A DNA stretch of 54,139 nucleotides from Acidimicrobiales bacterium (GCA_036378675.1 DASUWA010000010.1:78661-132799); one strand, 5' to 3'. Positions 33,489 through 41,668 are shown, numbered from the stretch's first letter. Notes: generated from the sequence alone by a model not told the origin. Program-made: numbers and translations.

Positions 33489-33860
33489 ACGGCTCGGTGT
33501 GGGCCGAGCCGAGTGGAAAGTGTCACTCATCACAAGAGCGAGGTAGTGCCAATGCTCTTGGGTTCTTTAGAACGCTCACCGCCGGTTCCTTTGGCGGTGC
33601 CCCTTTCGGGTCGCATCCGATAAGACCCTGGGTCGTGTCGCCAAGTCGCGGTTTAAGGCCCAGACGGCGGTGACGGGGAGTGCCCATTCGAAAGTGGGGT
33701 GATGCAAGTTGATGCCGCGGAAGGTCCCGGCGACAGACGGCACAGGCCCATAACCGCCAGTCGTGGTCTCCCACCATTGAGCGTCGGCAGAGCGAGTCGT
33801 ACTCAGGGCTTACAACCGAATAGCTCGGGCAAGGGGGAACGGGTTGTGCCGTTCCCCTTG
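33489..33860 (+). ncRNA. Putative structured non-coding RNA, about 370 nt
   Basis: This stretch has no convincing reading frame but many stems. CGGCTCGG/CCGAGCCG is at 33490-33497 and 33504-33511. AGTG/CACT is at 33512-33515 and 33524-33527. CAAGAGC/GCTCTTG is at 33533-33539 and 33554-33560. CACCGCC/GGCGGTG is at 33577-33583 and 33593-33599. CCCA/TGGG lies around 33683-33698. An 8-bp pair, GTTCTAAA (33473-33480) with TTTAGAAC (33566-33573), encloses the first three stems, though it overlaps the -10 box. A promoter precedes and a terminator ends the stretch. It lacks recognisable RNase P, tmRNA, SRP or riboswitch core motifs. It could be a new RNA, an Ms1/6S-like RNA, or a leader of the DUF1918 gene. 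Confidence 0.6.
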
Positions 33861-33865
33861 TTCGA
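33834..33865 (+). terminator. Rho-independent terminator
   Basis: GGGGAACGG (33834-33842) and CCGTTCCCC (33849-33857) form a perfect 9-bp stem with a 6-base loop, followed by the T-rich TTGTTCGATTT. It ends the putative non-coding RNA on the plus strand. Confidence 0.8.
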
Positions 33866-33912
33866 TTTGCCTTGTTCAATTTGCCTTGTTCAATTTGCCT
33901 TGTTCAATTTGT
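33857..33912 (+). repeat. 14-bp tandem repeat, four copies
   Basis: Four head-to-tail copies of CTTGTTCAATTTGC start at 33857, 33871, 33885 and 33899; copy 1 has G for A at one position and copy 4 ends in T. The first copy overlaps the terminator tail. The array is AT-rich and ends about 18 bases before the ribosome binding site of the DUF1918 gene. Confidence 0.9.
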
Positions 33913-33944
33913 TGGTCGCAAGGTTTAGACAGGAGGCTTAGGTC

Positions 33945-34139
33945 GTGGACGCGCACGTGGGAGATCAGATCATCGTCGAATCCCGCAAGGTGGGGGGTGG
34001 GCGCAAGACCGGCGAGGTCGCTGAAGTCGTCAGCGGAACCAGCGGGCAGCATTACCGGGTGCGGTGGGACGACGGTCATGAGTCGATCGTGTACCCGAGC
34101 ACCGACGCTTTCGTGGTTGGCGGGTCCGACCGGCGCTGA
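33945..34139 (+). CDS. DUF1918 domain protein
   Basis: A 64-residue protein beginning VGDQIIVESRKVGGGRKTGEV after the start and containing HYRVRWDDGHESIVYPSTDAF split near residue 45, the usual DUF1918 pattern of a small SH3-like barrel found in actinobacteria. Its function is unknown. AGGAGG (33931-33936) is 8 bases before GTG 33945, a strong ribosome binding site, unlike most neighbours. It follows the tandem repeat and the RNA terminator, so its message may be separate or a readthrough product. It converges on the F420 gene with a 3-base gap. Confidence 0.9.
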   Translation: MDAHVGDQIIVESRKVGGGRKTGEVAEVVSGTSGQHYRVRWDDGHESIVYPSTDAFVVGGSDRR

Positions 34140-34142
34140 GTC

Positions 34143-35201
34143 TCAGCGAAGCTTCGGCAGAACCTGTTCCGCGAGCATTCGGCGCGAGTCGCGTGCAGCC
34201 TCACGGTTCATGCCGATACCTCCGCCGAGCAGTACGAGCTTGTCCAAACCCAGGTCGATCATCTGGATAAGCCTGTCGACGCAGTAGGAGGGCGGACCGG
34301 CAATTCCGAACGAGTCGACCAACTCCGGCGGAAGGTCGCGGCTCTGAGGCGAGCCGTGGGTGAAATGGTGATGCATGTCGTAGCGCTCGTGTACCGCGGA
34401 CAGGGCGGACCGTTCCACTTCGTTCGCTGGTCCCGAGACGGTTCCGTGCATGACAGAGAAGCGCGCGAACGAGGCAACCGCTCCGCCGATCAACTCGCGT
34501 GCGATCCGGCGATCGGCGTGCACCACGACGGGTACGTACGCGCCGAGTGGGGGACAGCCCGCGCCTGCGGCCCGCCTCGCTTCATCCATCGCCCAATTGA
34601 GACGCTCGGCGTCGGATCCGACTGCGAAGGTGATTCGGTCGGCCAGCGACGCAGCGATCGCTATCACGCGGGGTCCGGTCGCTGCCACGTCCACCGGAAC
34701 CTTTCGATCGCTTGCACCCGCGATCCAGTGGATCCGGCTGCCTTCTGGAGCATCAGCCATACCGAGACTCGATGCGGGTCGCGCTAAGCCCGCACCATCG
34801 TTGGTCGGGTCGAAGGTGACCTCTTCCCCTCGCAGGTATCTCTGCAATCGGGAGAGATACCGCTCGAATGCCGCAGGTGACGCCGGTGCGAGCCCGAGGT
34901 GCGCCAGTGACGAGTCGCCGCGACCGATACCGAGGACCGCTCTGCCCCCTGATTCGATGTGGACGGTGGCGATCGCAGCCGCGGTCACCGCTGGGTGGCG
35001 GGTCAAGGGGTTGGTCACCCCGGTGCCGAGCTTCAGACGCTCGGTCGCCGAAGCCGCGATCCCCAGGTGCACGTAGGGGTCGACAGCGAGGTTCTGCGAG
35101 TCCACAAGTGCCAACCCGTCCCAGCCCTCCTGCTCGGTCCTGGCGGCGAAGGTCGCCGTCCTGCCGGGCATGCCGGCGCCGGCGATCCACAACTCCGTCA
35201 T
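34143..35201 (-). CDS. LLM-class F420-dependent oxidoreductase
   Basis: A 352-residue luciferase-like TIM-barrel protein. AATERLKLGTGVTNP-type sequence appears as SATERLKLGTGVTNPLTRHP, followed by GGRAVLGIGRGDSSLAHLGL, typical of the F420-dependent methylene-H4MPT reductase-like group. It probably uses F420 to oxidise or reduce a pathway intermediate. The ATG at 35201 overlaps the stop of the upstream amidohydrolase gene (ATGA), so the two form an operon with the D-aminoacylase further upstream. Substrate unknown. Confidence 0.9.
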   Translation of the reverse strand: MTELWIAGAGMPGRTATFAARTEQEGWDGLALVDSQNLAVDPYVHLGIAASATERLKLGTGVTNPLTRHPAVTAAAIATVHIESGGRAVLGIGRGDSSLAHLGLAPASPAAFERYLSRLQRYLRGEEVTFDPTNDGAGLARPASSLGMADAPEGSRIHWIAGASDRKVPVDVAATGPRVIAIAASLADRITFAVGSDAERLNWAMDEARRAAGAGCPPLGAYVPVVVHADRRIARELIGGAVASFARFSVMHGTVSGPANEVERSALSAVHERYDMHHHFTHGSPQSRDLPPELVDSFGIAGPPSYCVDRLIQMIDLGLDKLVLLGGGIGMNREAARDSRRMLAEQVLPKLR

Positions 35202-36316
35202 ACGCTCAGGGCCAGGTTGCTGGTGTCGATTCCGTAGAGCTCGGCGACGTTCGCAGAGAGAATGGCCTGCTTCTGCTCGGCCGACAGCTGCCTGGTGTGC
35301 TCGGCGAGTAGCTCCTGGCTCCAGGGCCAGGTCGAGTCGGAGTGGGGGAAATCGTTGGCCCACAACAAGTGGTGCCAGTTCATGTCGCCGGCGAAGCGGA
35401 ACGCGGTCCAGTCGTCCTGGAAAGTTACGTAGACGTTCTCGGCGAAGTACTGGGACGGTGAACGGGTGAGCTCCTGCCCGGCGGGAAGCCAGTTGCGATG
35501 CCGGTTGTAGGCGTGGTCCATGCGGTATGCGAAGTGCGGGACCCACCCGGCGTCGGCCTCCGCGCAAACGACCCGCACTTGAGGGTTGCGCTCGAACACC
35601 CCACCGAGCACGAGCATCCCCATCACGTCCTGACATCCGCGAACGATCGATAGGAACGAGTTCATCTTGGGTCCGCGCGTGAACCCCGGCTTCATGGTCA
35701 GGATGTGGAACGATGGCACCATCTCGAGTTCGACGGTCGCCGCCCAGAACTCGTCGTAGATGGGCGAGTCGTAGTCGTCCACACCGGGCTCCCCGGGCAT
35801 CATCACGCCCCGTAGCCCGAGGCGTTTCATCTCCTCGAGATCGGCTATTCCCTCGTCTGGGGAGCGCATCGCCGTTTGCCCTAGGCCGATGAGTCGATCG
35901 GGATGTGCGGCGCAGTAGCCCGAGAGCCACCGGTTGTACGCGTCGAAGCAGGCCCTCTTGTAATCGACGTCCGGGTGGTTGCAGATGACCATCCCGATGC
36001 TGGGGTAGATCACCTCGGCAGCGACCCCATCGCTCACCTGGTCCGCCATGCGCGCCTCGGGGTCCCATCCTCCCCTATGCAAATCGGAAAACCTCGACCC
36101 CTTGAGCTTGATCTCCTCCGCCTTTTTGCCAGCGGCTGCGACGGTTCCAAGGGAAAGCGGCTTGGGAAACCCGTCGATCACGAATGCGTCGCCGATGTCC
36201 GGTCCGCAATCCTCGAGCCGAGGGGCGCGATCCGCAAAGGCGGGATCGATGTGATCCACGTAGGTCTCGGCAGGCTCGGTGATGTGCGAGTCCGCGGAGA
36301 TGATCGGAAAGTTCAT
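35198..36316 (-). CDS. Amidohydrolase family protein (TIM-barrel)
   Basis: A 372-residue amidohydrolase-2 type hydrolase: ISADSHITEPAETYVDH at the start (metal site), FHILTMKPGF in the middle and WANDFPHSDSTWPWS with the late Asp and His. It resembles the enzyme at 29027-30184 in both motifs and is probably a paralogue with a different substrate. It is the middle gene of a three-gene minus-strand operon: D-aminoacylase, amidohydrolase, F420 protein. The reaction could be hydrolysis or decarboxylation of a ring-opened acid; this is not resolved. Confidence 0.88.
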   Translation of the reverse strand: MNFPIISADSHITEPAETYVDHIDPAFADRAPRLEDCGPDIGDAFVIDGFPKPLSLGTVAAAGKKAEEIKLKGSRFSDLHRGGWDPEARMADQVSDGVAAEVIYPSIGMVICNHPDVDYKRACFDAYNRWLSGYCAAHPDRLIGLGQTAMRSPDEGIADLEEMKRLGLRGVMMPGEPGVDDYDSPIYDEFWAATVELEMVPSFHILTMKPGFTRGPKMNSFLSIVRGCQDVMGMLVLGGVFERNPQVRVVCAEADAGWVPHFAYRMDHAYNRHRNWLPAGQELTRSPSQYFAENVYVTFQDDWTAFRFAGDMNWHHLLWANDFPHSDSTWPWSQELLAEHTRQLSAEQKQAILSANVAELYGIDTSNLALSV

Positions 36317-36338
36317 CGTTTCCCCCAGTGATTACAAG

Positions 36339-38045
36339 TCAGTTCGGGTCGGGTCGGGCGCCTCGAACCAAGCACCCGGGAAGGGCGCCCGTCTCTTCTC
36401 CGTCCCGGTAAGTTTCCACCCCGGATACGAGGGTGTGCAGATAACCGGTGGCGGACTGCACGAGCCGCTTTCCTCCCGCGGGCAGGTCGTTGACGATTCT
36501 CGGGTGTCCCATGCCGAGATTGGCGAAGTCGATGACGTTGAGATCGGCCTTGTAGCCGGGAGCGATGAGACCGCGATCCAAGAGCCCAACGGCTTCGGCG
36601 GTCGCCCTGCACTGGCGGTTGACGACCCACGGCAGCTCGAATCGCTCCCCGCGGCTTCGGTCGCGTGCCCAGTGCACGAGCAAGGTTGTCGAGAAGCTGG
36701 CGTCGCAGATGGTGCCCACGTGCGCGCCTCCGTCGCCTAGTCCTGGAACCGCGTAAGGGTGGGACAGCATCTCGGCCGCTGCATCGAGGTTTCCATCGAA
36801 GTAGTTGGCGAAGGGGAGGTAGAGAAGCGTTGTGCCATCGCCTCTTACCAACAAGTCGTAATAGAGATCCTCGGCCCGCCGGCGGTCCCGGGTGGCTCTG
36901 GCCGCCACGCTGCAGTCGGGATCTGGCTCGTAGTCCGGGGGGTCACCCAGTTCGAAGATTCGGTCGAGGGGTTGCCGCATGCCGCCCGGCCTGTCGAGGA
37001 TCTCGCCGAGCACAGCGTCACGTGTCTCGGGATCGGCCAGCCTTTTGGCTCTTTCGGCCAGAGGCAGATGCTCGAGCGAGCGGTACGTCTGGGACGGTTT
37101 GAGCGGGTTCACCGAACCCTGGAGCCCGATGAGCAAGCCGATCGCCCGCGAGGCGACTTGGGCCCGCATTTCGAGGCCTGCCTGCTGCGCGGATGTGATC
37201 GCGTCAAGGCTCCGCCGATATTCGGTGCCCGGCTTGGCCTGAGCGAGGGATATCGAGAGCGGACGCCCCGATACGCTCATCATGTCGATGAGGGTCTTCA
37301 TCTCGTCATCGAAATCCGGGAAGTCGGAGATCACCTGCAGGACTCCCTGGCCGGTCCCACTTATGGCTTCGGCGATGCCCACAAGTTCCTCCCGCGCGGC
37401 CGTAAGGGTGGGCGTCGGCTCGCCTTTGCTGGTGCGGTGGTTGAGCGTCCTCGATGTGGTGAACCCCAAGGCCCCAGCACGGATGCCGGCCGCTGCAAGG
37501 CGGCCCATCTCTTCGATCTCCGCCCGTGTCGCAGGCTCGCGATCTGCTCCTCGCTGCCCCATCACGTAGAGGCGAAGCGGGCCATGGCAGACCTGTGCGG
37601 CGAAGTCGACGTCATGCCGACGCCGTTCTAACGCGTCGAGGTACCCCTCGAAGGACTCCCAGTCCCAAGAAAGCCCTTCGTGCAGCACCGTCCCCGGAAG
37701 GTCCTCCACGCCTTCCATCAGCTCGATGAGCTGGCCCTGGTCGCCCTCGCGTACAGGTGCGAAGCCAACGCCACAGTTCCCCATGACCACCGTCGTCACG
37801 CCGTGGTTCGACGAAGGCGAAAGCCGTGAATCCCACGTGGCCTGGCCGTCGTAGTGGGTGTGGATATCGACGAACCCCGGGATCACAACTGCGCCGTCAG
37901 CGTCAACCAGCTCCCGGGCGGAAGAACGGTCGAGGTGCCCGATCTCGGCGATCAGCCCGCCGGCGACACCGACGTCGGCGGTGAAGGGAGCGCCACCCCT
38001 ACCGTCGACGACTTTCCCACCTCGAACGAGCAAGTCATATCTCAC
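36339..38045 (-). CDS. N-acyl-D-amino-acid deacylase family amidohydrolase
   Basis: A 568-residue amidohydrolase-3 enzyme, paralogous to that at 30743. Metal-site motifs are DIHTHYDGQATWDSRL and VVMGNCGVGFAP; later GDGGAHVGTICDASFST gives the catalytic Asp region, and LIAPGYKADLNVIDFANLG closes the small beta domain. It starts the minus-strand operon and is followed after 22 bases by the amidohydrolase gene. Such enzymes hydrolyse N-acyl amino acids or related amides. No clear operator of the TGAC-N6-GTCA type precedes it, only a degenerate half-site. Confidence 0.9.
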   Translation of the reverse strand: MRYDLLVRGGKVVDGRGGAPFTADVGVAGGLIAEIGHLDRSSARELVDADGAVVIPGFVDIHTHYDGQATWDSRLSPSSNHGVTTVVMGNCGVGFAPVREGDQGQLIELMEGVEDLPGTVLHEGLSWDWESFEGYLDALERRRHDVDFAAQVCHGPLRLYVMGQRGADREPATRAEIEEMGRLAAAGIRAGALGFTTSRTLNHRTSKGEPTPTLTAAREELVGIAEAISGTGQGVLQVISDFPDFDDEMKTLIDMMSVSGRPLSISLAQAKPGTEYRRSLDAITSAQQAGLEMRAQVASRAIGLLIGLQGSVNPLKPSQTYRSLEHLPLAERAKRLADPETRDAVLGEILDRPGGMRQPLDRIFELGDPPDYEPDPDCSVAARATRDRRRAEDLYYDLLVRGDGTTLLYLPFANYFDGNLDAAAEMLSHPYAVPGLGDGGAHVGTICDASFSTTLLVHWARDRSRGERFELPWVVNRQCRATAEAVGLLDRGLIAPGYKADLNVIDFANLGMGHPRIVNDLPAGGKRLVQSATGYLHTLVSGVETYRDGEETGALPGCLVRGARPDPN

Positions 38046-38139
38046 GGCCGGCCCTCCCTGTGTCCGTAGCCGGTGGCAGCGCGAGTGTCACATACGGCAC
38101 CCGTGGATGTCACGTGGGGTTCGGGGATAGCGTCTGGTC

Positions 38140-38598
38140 GTGCACGCATCCGTGACGGTCCACATCGACGCGCCGCCCGAAAAGGTCTGGAACCTGGTCA
38201 GCGACGTGACCCAGATAGGCAACTTCAGCCCGGAGACCTTCGAAGCCGAATGGCTTGACGGCGCCACCGGACCGGCACCCGGGGCCAGGTTCCGCGGCCA
38301 CGTTCGCCGGAACGAGAAGGGCCCGGTCTACTGGACGACCTGCTCGGTGATCGAGTCCGAACCCGGCAAGGTCTTTTCATTCGGCGTCGGCAAACCGGGG
38401 GCACCCCTGAACACCTGGAGCTACCGATTGGAGCCGAACGGCGGTGGAACGGATATCACCGAGTCGTTCGCTCTCGCGCCGAATCTGCTGCTACGTGTCT
38501 ACTGGTCGCTGTTCGGCTGGGCCAGGGGGCGCCGGAACCGGAACGACATGCGACGCACCCTCGAAAAGGTCAAGGCACTCGCGGAGTCCCGGTCATGA
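38140..38598 (+). CDS. SRPBCC family protein
   Basis: A 152-residue START/Bet v1-like protein: VHIDAPPEKVWNLVSDVTQIGNFSPETFEAEWLDG opens the fold (broken here only by function), with SRLEPNGGG-type strands seen as YRLEPNGGGTDITESFALAP, and a basic C-terminal helix. These proteins bind hydrophobic ligands or act as cyclases and hydrolases. TAGCGT (38128-38133) lies 6 bases before GTG 38140, so it is probably leaderless. The stop overlaps the next start as ATGA, so it is co-expressed with the VOC protein. Ligand unknown. Confidence 0.88.
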   Translation: MHASVTVHIDAPPEKVWNLVSDVTQIGNFSPETFEAEWLDGATGPAPGARFRGHVRRNEKGPVYWTTCSVIESEPGKVFSFGVGKPGAPLNTWSYRLEPNGGGTDITESFALAPNLLLRVYWSLFGWARGRRNRNDMRRTLEKVKALAESRS

Positions 38599-38951
38599 AT
38601 GTGTCCGGCGTACACCACGTGTCGATCAACGTTGAGGATGTCGAATCGGCCAAGCGTTTCTACACCGAGGTCCTCGGACTGAGCGAGAGGACTGATCGGC
38701 CGGACTTCGGTTTCGCCGGCGCCTGGCTCGACGCCGGCGGCCAACAGGTTCACCTCATAAACGCGCCGACTCCGCCCCTGCAGGGACAGCATTTCGCGCT
38801 GCAAGTGGACGATCTGGTGTCGGTCATCACGGAACTGCGCGGTCGCAGCCTCGAAGTGAGCGACGCGATCCCGGTCGCCACAAGCCTCCAGGCGTTCCTG
38901 AGCGACCCTTCCGGAAACCAGATCGAGCTCCACCAGGTTGGTGTCAGCTAG
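38595..38951 (+). CDS. VOC family protein (glyoxalase-like)
   Basis: A 118-residue vicinal-oxygen-chelate protein: VHHVSINVEDVESAKRFYTEVLG at the start of the first repeat, HFALQVDDLVSVITELRGR in the second, and FLSDPSGNQIELHQ at the end, with the conserved Glu. The His in VHHVSI, the His in QHFALQ and the final Glu fit metal ligands. It overlaps the SRPBCC gene by 4 bases. It meets the convergent F420 gene with no gap. Enzymatic role unknown. Confidence 0.9.
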   Translation: MNVSGVHHVSINVEDVESAKRFYTEVLGLSERTDRPDFGFAGAWLDAGGQQVHLINAPTPPLQGQHFALQVDDLVSVITELRGRSLEVSDAIPVATSLQAFLSDPSGNQIELHQVGVS

Positions 38952-39833
38952 CTAGTTGGAGCTTCGAGCGAGCTCCGAGAGCGCTTCCAGCTGTTCGAGA
39001 TAGTCATCCAGAGAGTGGTGCAGGAAGGCGCAGTGGACCGCGGTAGCGCCGGCGCGCTGCAAGGAGTCGAGTCTCTGTACGGTTTCTTCAGGCGAACCTC
39101 TCGGATCCAGCGGACCGGACGGCAGGATTACTTCGAATCCATCGGCCGGATCGGCACGGGAGAGCATGTCCGAGATCTCATCCGCCGACAGGCCGAACGG
39201 TGTCCAACCGTCCCCAAACTCAAGCGCACGCCTGAGGGAACGCTGGGTGGAACCACCGACCCAGACCCGTGGCTGCTTGCGGGGCGAGTGGGGCTCCACG
39301 GTGAGATCGCGGTAGTCGAAGTAATCACCCTCGAACTCGACACTCGAGCTTCCCCATCCGGCGCGAATCGCGGCCAGTGCATCGTCCGCACGGCTGCCCC
39401 GGTCGCCGAAGGGCGAACCCAGAATCTCGAACTCCTCCCGCAATGTCCCCACACCTACTCCGAATATCAATCGGCCGCCGCTGAGACGATCGAGGGTTCC
39501 GTAGGTCTTTAGTAACTCGAGGGGATGGTGATAGCCGACAACGACGACGTTGGTGGCGAGAAGGATCTGGGATGTAAGCGCGGCGATCCAGCCCAACGTC
39601 GAAGCCGGATCCCAGTAGACGACGCCGCGCCACTTGTTCTGATGCAGGGGAATGGCGAAATGTTCGCTGCAGGTCAGGTGGTGGTAACCGAGGCGGTCCG
39701 CTGCAGCGACCAAAACGCGCAGCTCGTCCGGGCCGGCGCGTTCCTCCCAACGGGCGTGCCCTCCGGGCGTCTGTATGACGATCGGCGTGTGAATGCCCAA
39801 CGTCAACTCCCCACCGGCCGCAGGGAATCGCAT
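38952..39833 (-). CDS. LLM-class F420-dependent oxidoreductase
   Basis: A 293-residue luciferase-like protein of the TIGR03619-like group: ADRLGYHHLTCSEHFAIP early, ALTSQILLATNVVVVGYHHPLELLKTYGTLDRLSGGRL in the middle (F420 phosphate region), and a final helix. It is similar in build to the proteins at 34143 and 45720. It follows the tandem-barrel gene after three bases and is probably co-transcribed with it. It may act on a pathway intermediate through F420; nothing here identifies it. Confidence 0.9.
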   Translation of the reverse strand: MRFPAAGGELTLGIHTPIVIQTPGGHARWEERAGPDELRVLVAAADRLGYHHLTCSEHFAIPLHQNKWRGVVYWDPASTLGWIAALTSQILLATNVVVVGYHHPLELLKTYGTLDRLSGGRLIFGVGVGTLREEFEILGSPFGDRGSRADDALAAIRAGWGSSSVEFEGDYFDYRDLTVEPHSPRKQPRVWVGGSTQRSLRRALEFGDGWTPFGLSADEISDMLSRADPADGFEVILPSGPLDPRGSPEETVQRLDSLQRAGATAVHCAFLHHSLDDYLEQLEALSELARSSN

Positions 39834-39836
39834 CGT

Positions 39837-40625
39837 CTATGCGCCGGTCCCCTGCCGGTCGAACCAACCCCACTGCCAAGGGCGGATGTCGAGCAGAGGC
39901 GAATCGAGTAGCACCCTTTCCGTCGGTGCGGTGTCAAGAAGCCGGCCGGCGGCCTTCCAATCGGCCATGTGCTGCTTTCGTGCGGCCACAAATTCGAGGG
40001 GATCGCCATCGAGGTAAAGCAGGGTGACCCTCGCTCCTCCCGGCATGCGGCGCTGGTCATCCTCGAGCAGGGTGTTCCACTCGCTGTAGAAAGTCCATGC
40101 CCCGGCGACACCGGCGCAAGACACCAGGTCCGGAATGTGAACCGTGTCGTACCACGAGTACATCTCTTCGGTCGCTGACGAATGTGGCTCGCTGATGAGG
40201 CTGACCGTGACATGCACGCCCTTGACCGGCCGGAAAGGCAGCGCGTCTTCGGAGACTCGTACCCGCGGATTCACGTAGCCCTTGAGCGGAACGAAGTACC
40301 CGACCTCGCGCCGTGACCAGTCGGTGTCGGGCTTGCGGCCCCACTGGAACGCCTTCTCACCGAGTTCGCGCCACTCGTTGATGGACTCGTCGACCGGATC
40401 CGCGAACCAGTACATCGCGACGTACTGGACGCGATCGAGGGGCTTGCGTGCCGCTCCGCTCGCATCCGCGCAGTCAGGCGTCCGCACCCACCGGTCGCCC
40501 CACACGACCGAAGGAAGCGCGAGGTTCGAGGGTCGGTGGTCCAGCTGGTGGTACTCGTTGTACTGGTGGTGTTTGGTCGAGTCGGTCAACTCGACAAACG
40601 AGAAGAAGGCCTTCCGTGAGAGCAT
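39837..40625 (-). CDS. Two-repeat dimeric alpha-beta barrel (EthD-like) protein
   Basis: A 262-residue protein not recognised as a named family. Two parts look alike: FVELTDSTKHHQYNEYHQLDHRP (about 10-32, shown split) and EEMYSWYDTVHIPDLVSCAG (about 153-172). Both carry the Y-N/W-Y/W-x-x-x-H-x-P/D pattern of EthD or Dabb folds, so the protein may be a tandem-domain form of a normally dimeric barrel. These often bind aromatic or polyketide-like ligands. ATG 40625 is preceded by a purine stretch. The F420 gene follows directly. The fold is inferred. Confidence 0.6.
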   Translation of the reverse strand: MLSRKAFFSFVELTDSTKHHQYNEYHQLDHRPSNLALPSVVWGDRWVRTPDCADASGAARKPLDRVQYVAMYWFADPVDESINEWRELGEKAFQWGRKPDTDWSRREVGYFVPLKGYVNPRVRVSEDALPFRPVKGVHVTVSLISEPHSSATEEMYSWYDTVHIPDLVSCAGVAGAWTFYSEWNTLLEDDQRRMPGGARVTLLYLDGDPLEFVAARKQHMADWKAAGRLLDTAPTERVLLDSPLLDIRPWQWGWFDRQGTGA

Positions 40626-40687
40626 GGCTCGCTCACTCTATTGATTAATCCCGTGACCCTTACGGCTCGCCCCGTCATGATTAACGA

Positions 40688-41338
40688 ATGACGTCGGATT
40701 TCTGGCCGCTGTTCGGGCTGAAGCTGGTCACTCGCCGGCTGGTTCTGCGCCCGCCGACAGACGATGACTTTGCAGGGCTCCTGGATTCGATTGATGAAGG
40801 GATCCACGACCCCGGAACGATGCCCTTCTCGATTCCGTGGACCGACGCCAAAGGGACGGTCCGCCGCGTCGGTTCCGTGCAGCACTGGTGGAGCCAACGG
40901 GCGAGCTGGAGCGTCGACGATTGGCATCTCGGGATGGCGGTGTTCGACGCCGGCCGGCCGGTCGGGGTTCAGAGCCTCATCGGGAAGCACTTTCAGGTAC
41001 TCAAGGAAGTGTCGACCGGCTCCTGGCTGACCGCGTCCGCACAGGGGCAGGGCTTCGGCCGGGAGATGCGCGCAGCCGTCCTGCAACTCGCGTTCGAAGG
41101 CCTCGGTGCCGAGATAGCCCGATCGGCTGCGTTCCTCGACAATCCTGCGTCTCAGGCCGTATCGCGAGCGATCGGGTACAGGGAAAACGGGCGGCACCGG
41201 GAGGCACCACGCGGTGTCCCCAAGGAGATACTCGCCTACGAGCTCACACGCGAGGGGTGGGAGGAGGCGTCTCGCGCCTTCGAACCAGCTGAGATCGTAG
41301 GCCTCGACAAGTGCATACACATGTTCTTCGGGAGCTAG
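40688..41338 (+). CDS. GNAT family N-acetyltransferase
   Basis: A 216-residue acetyltransferase of the RimJ/RimL type. TRRLVLRPPTDDDFAGLLD opens the fold, and the acetyl-CoA loop is TASAQGQGFGREMRAAVLQLAF (Q/R-x-x-G-x-G/R form), followed by RSAAFLDNPASQAVSRAIGYRENG. It may acetylate a small molecule or a protein N-terminus. ATG 40688 has no clear ribosome binding site. It shows no link to the catabolic genes around it. Confidence 0.9.
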   Translation: MTSDFWPLFGLKLVTRRLVLRPPTDDDFAGLLDSIDEGIHDPGTMPFSIPWTDAKGTVRRVGSVQHWWSQRASWSVDDWHLGMAVFDAGRPVGVQSLIGKHFQVLKEVSTGSWLTASAQGQGFGREMRAAVLQLAFEGLGAEIARSAAFLDNPASQAVSRAIGYRENGRHREAPRGVPKEILAYELTREGWEEASRAFEPAEIVGLDKCIHMFFGS

Positions 41339-41497
41339 CGCGGCGGCGGGGATCCCCCCGGGGGTTGCTGTGTCACCCGGAACGGATGACTCTGGATCAC
41401 CCGGTCACCCCTTTTTCCGACGGCCAGATCGGGGTTGAATGGGGCTGTTCGCACTGACCCTGGAAGAGCAGGGACACGGGAAGAAGGAGCAGGACAG

Positions 41498-41668
41498 ATG
41501 CCTACCTATCGCATGGTCTACGGAGACGACAACCAGGTTGTCCGAGAGACCTTCGAAAACGTCGACGTGCAACGGGAGGACGGCTGGGTCGTCCTCTTTC
41601 GCGGTGACGATGCCATCCTTCGCGTACAAGAGGAGCACGTGCAGTCGCTCGAACCCGTCGAGTCGTGA
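41498..41668 (+). CDS. Small conserved-looking hypothetical protein
   Basis: A 56-residue protein, MPTYRMVYGDDNQVVRETF followed by REDGWVVLFRGDDAILRVQEEHVQSLE. GAAGGAG lies well placed before ATG 41498, and the sequence is regular, acidic and barrel-like with alternating hydrophobic residues, so it is probably real. The earlier in-frame ATG at 41435 has no such site. I do not recognise the family. It stands alone between the acetyltransferase and the DapB-like gene. Confidence 0.65.
   Translation: MPTYRMVYGDDNQVVRETFENVDVQREDGWVVLFRGDDAILRVQEEHVQSLEPVES

Noticed and set aside
33489-33860. RNase P RNA or tmRNA
   Set aside because: The size fits, but the GAGGAAAGTCC and ACAGAA core segments of RNase P are absent, and there is no tmRNA acceptor end or tag-coding frame.
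33857-33912. CRISPR-like array
   Set aside because: Copies are 14 bp and directly adjacent, with no spacers, and no cas genes are present.
38077-38090. Possible sixth TGAC-N6-GTCA site before the SRPBCC gene
   Set aside because: CAGCGCGAGTGTCA keeps only the right half; three of the four left-half bases differ. It may be a degenerate half-site but does not meet the pattern of the other five.
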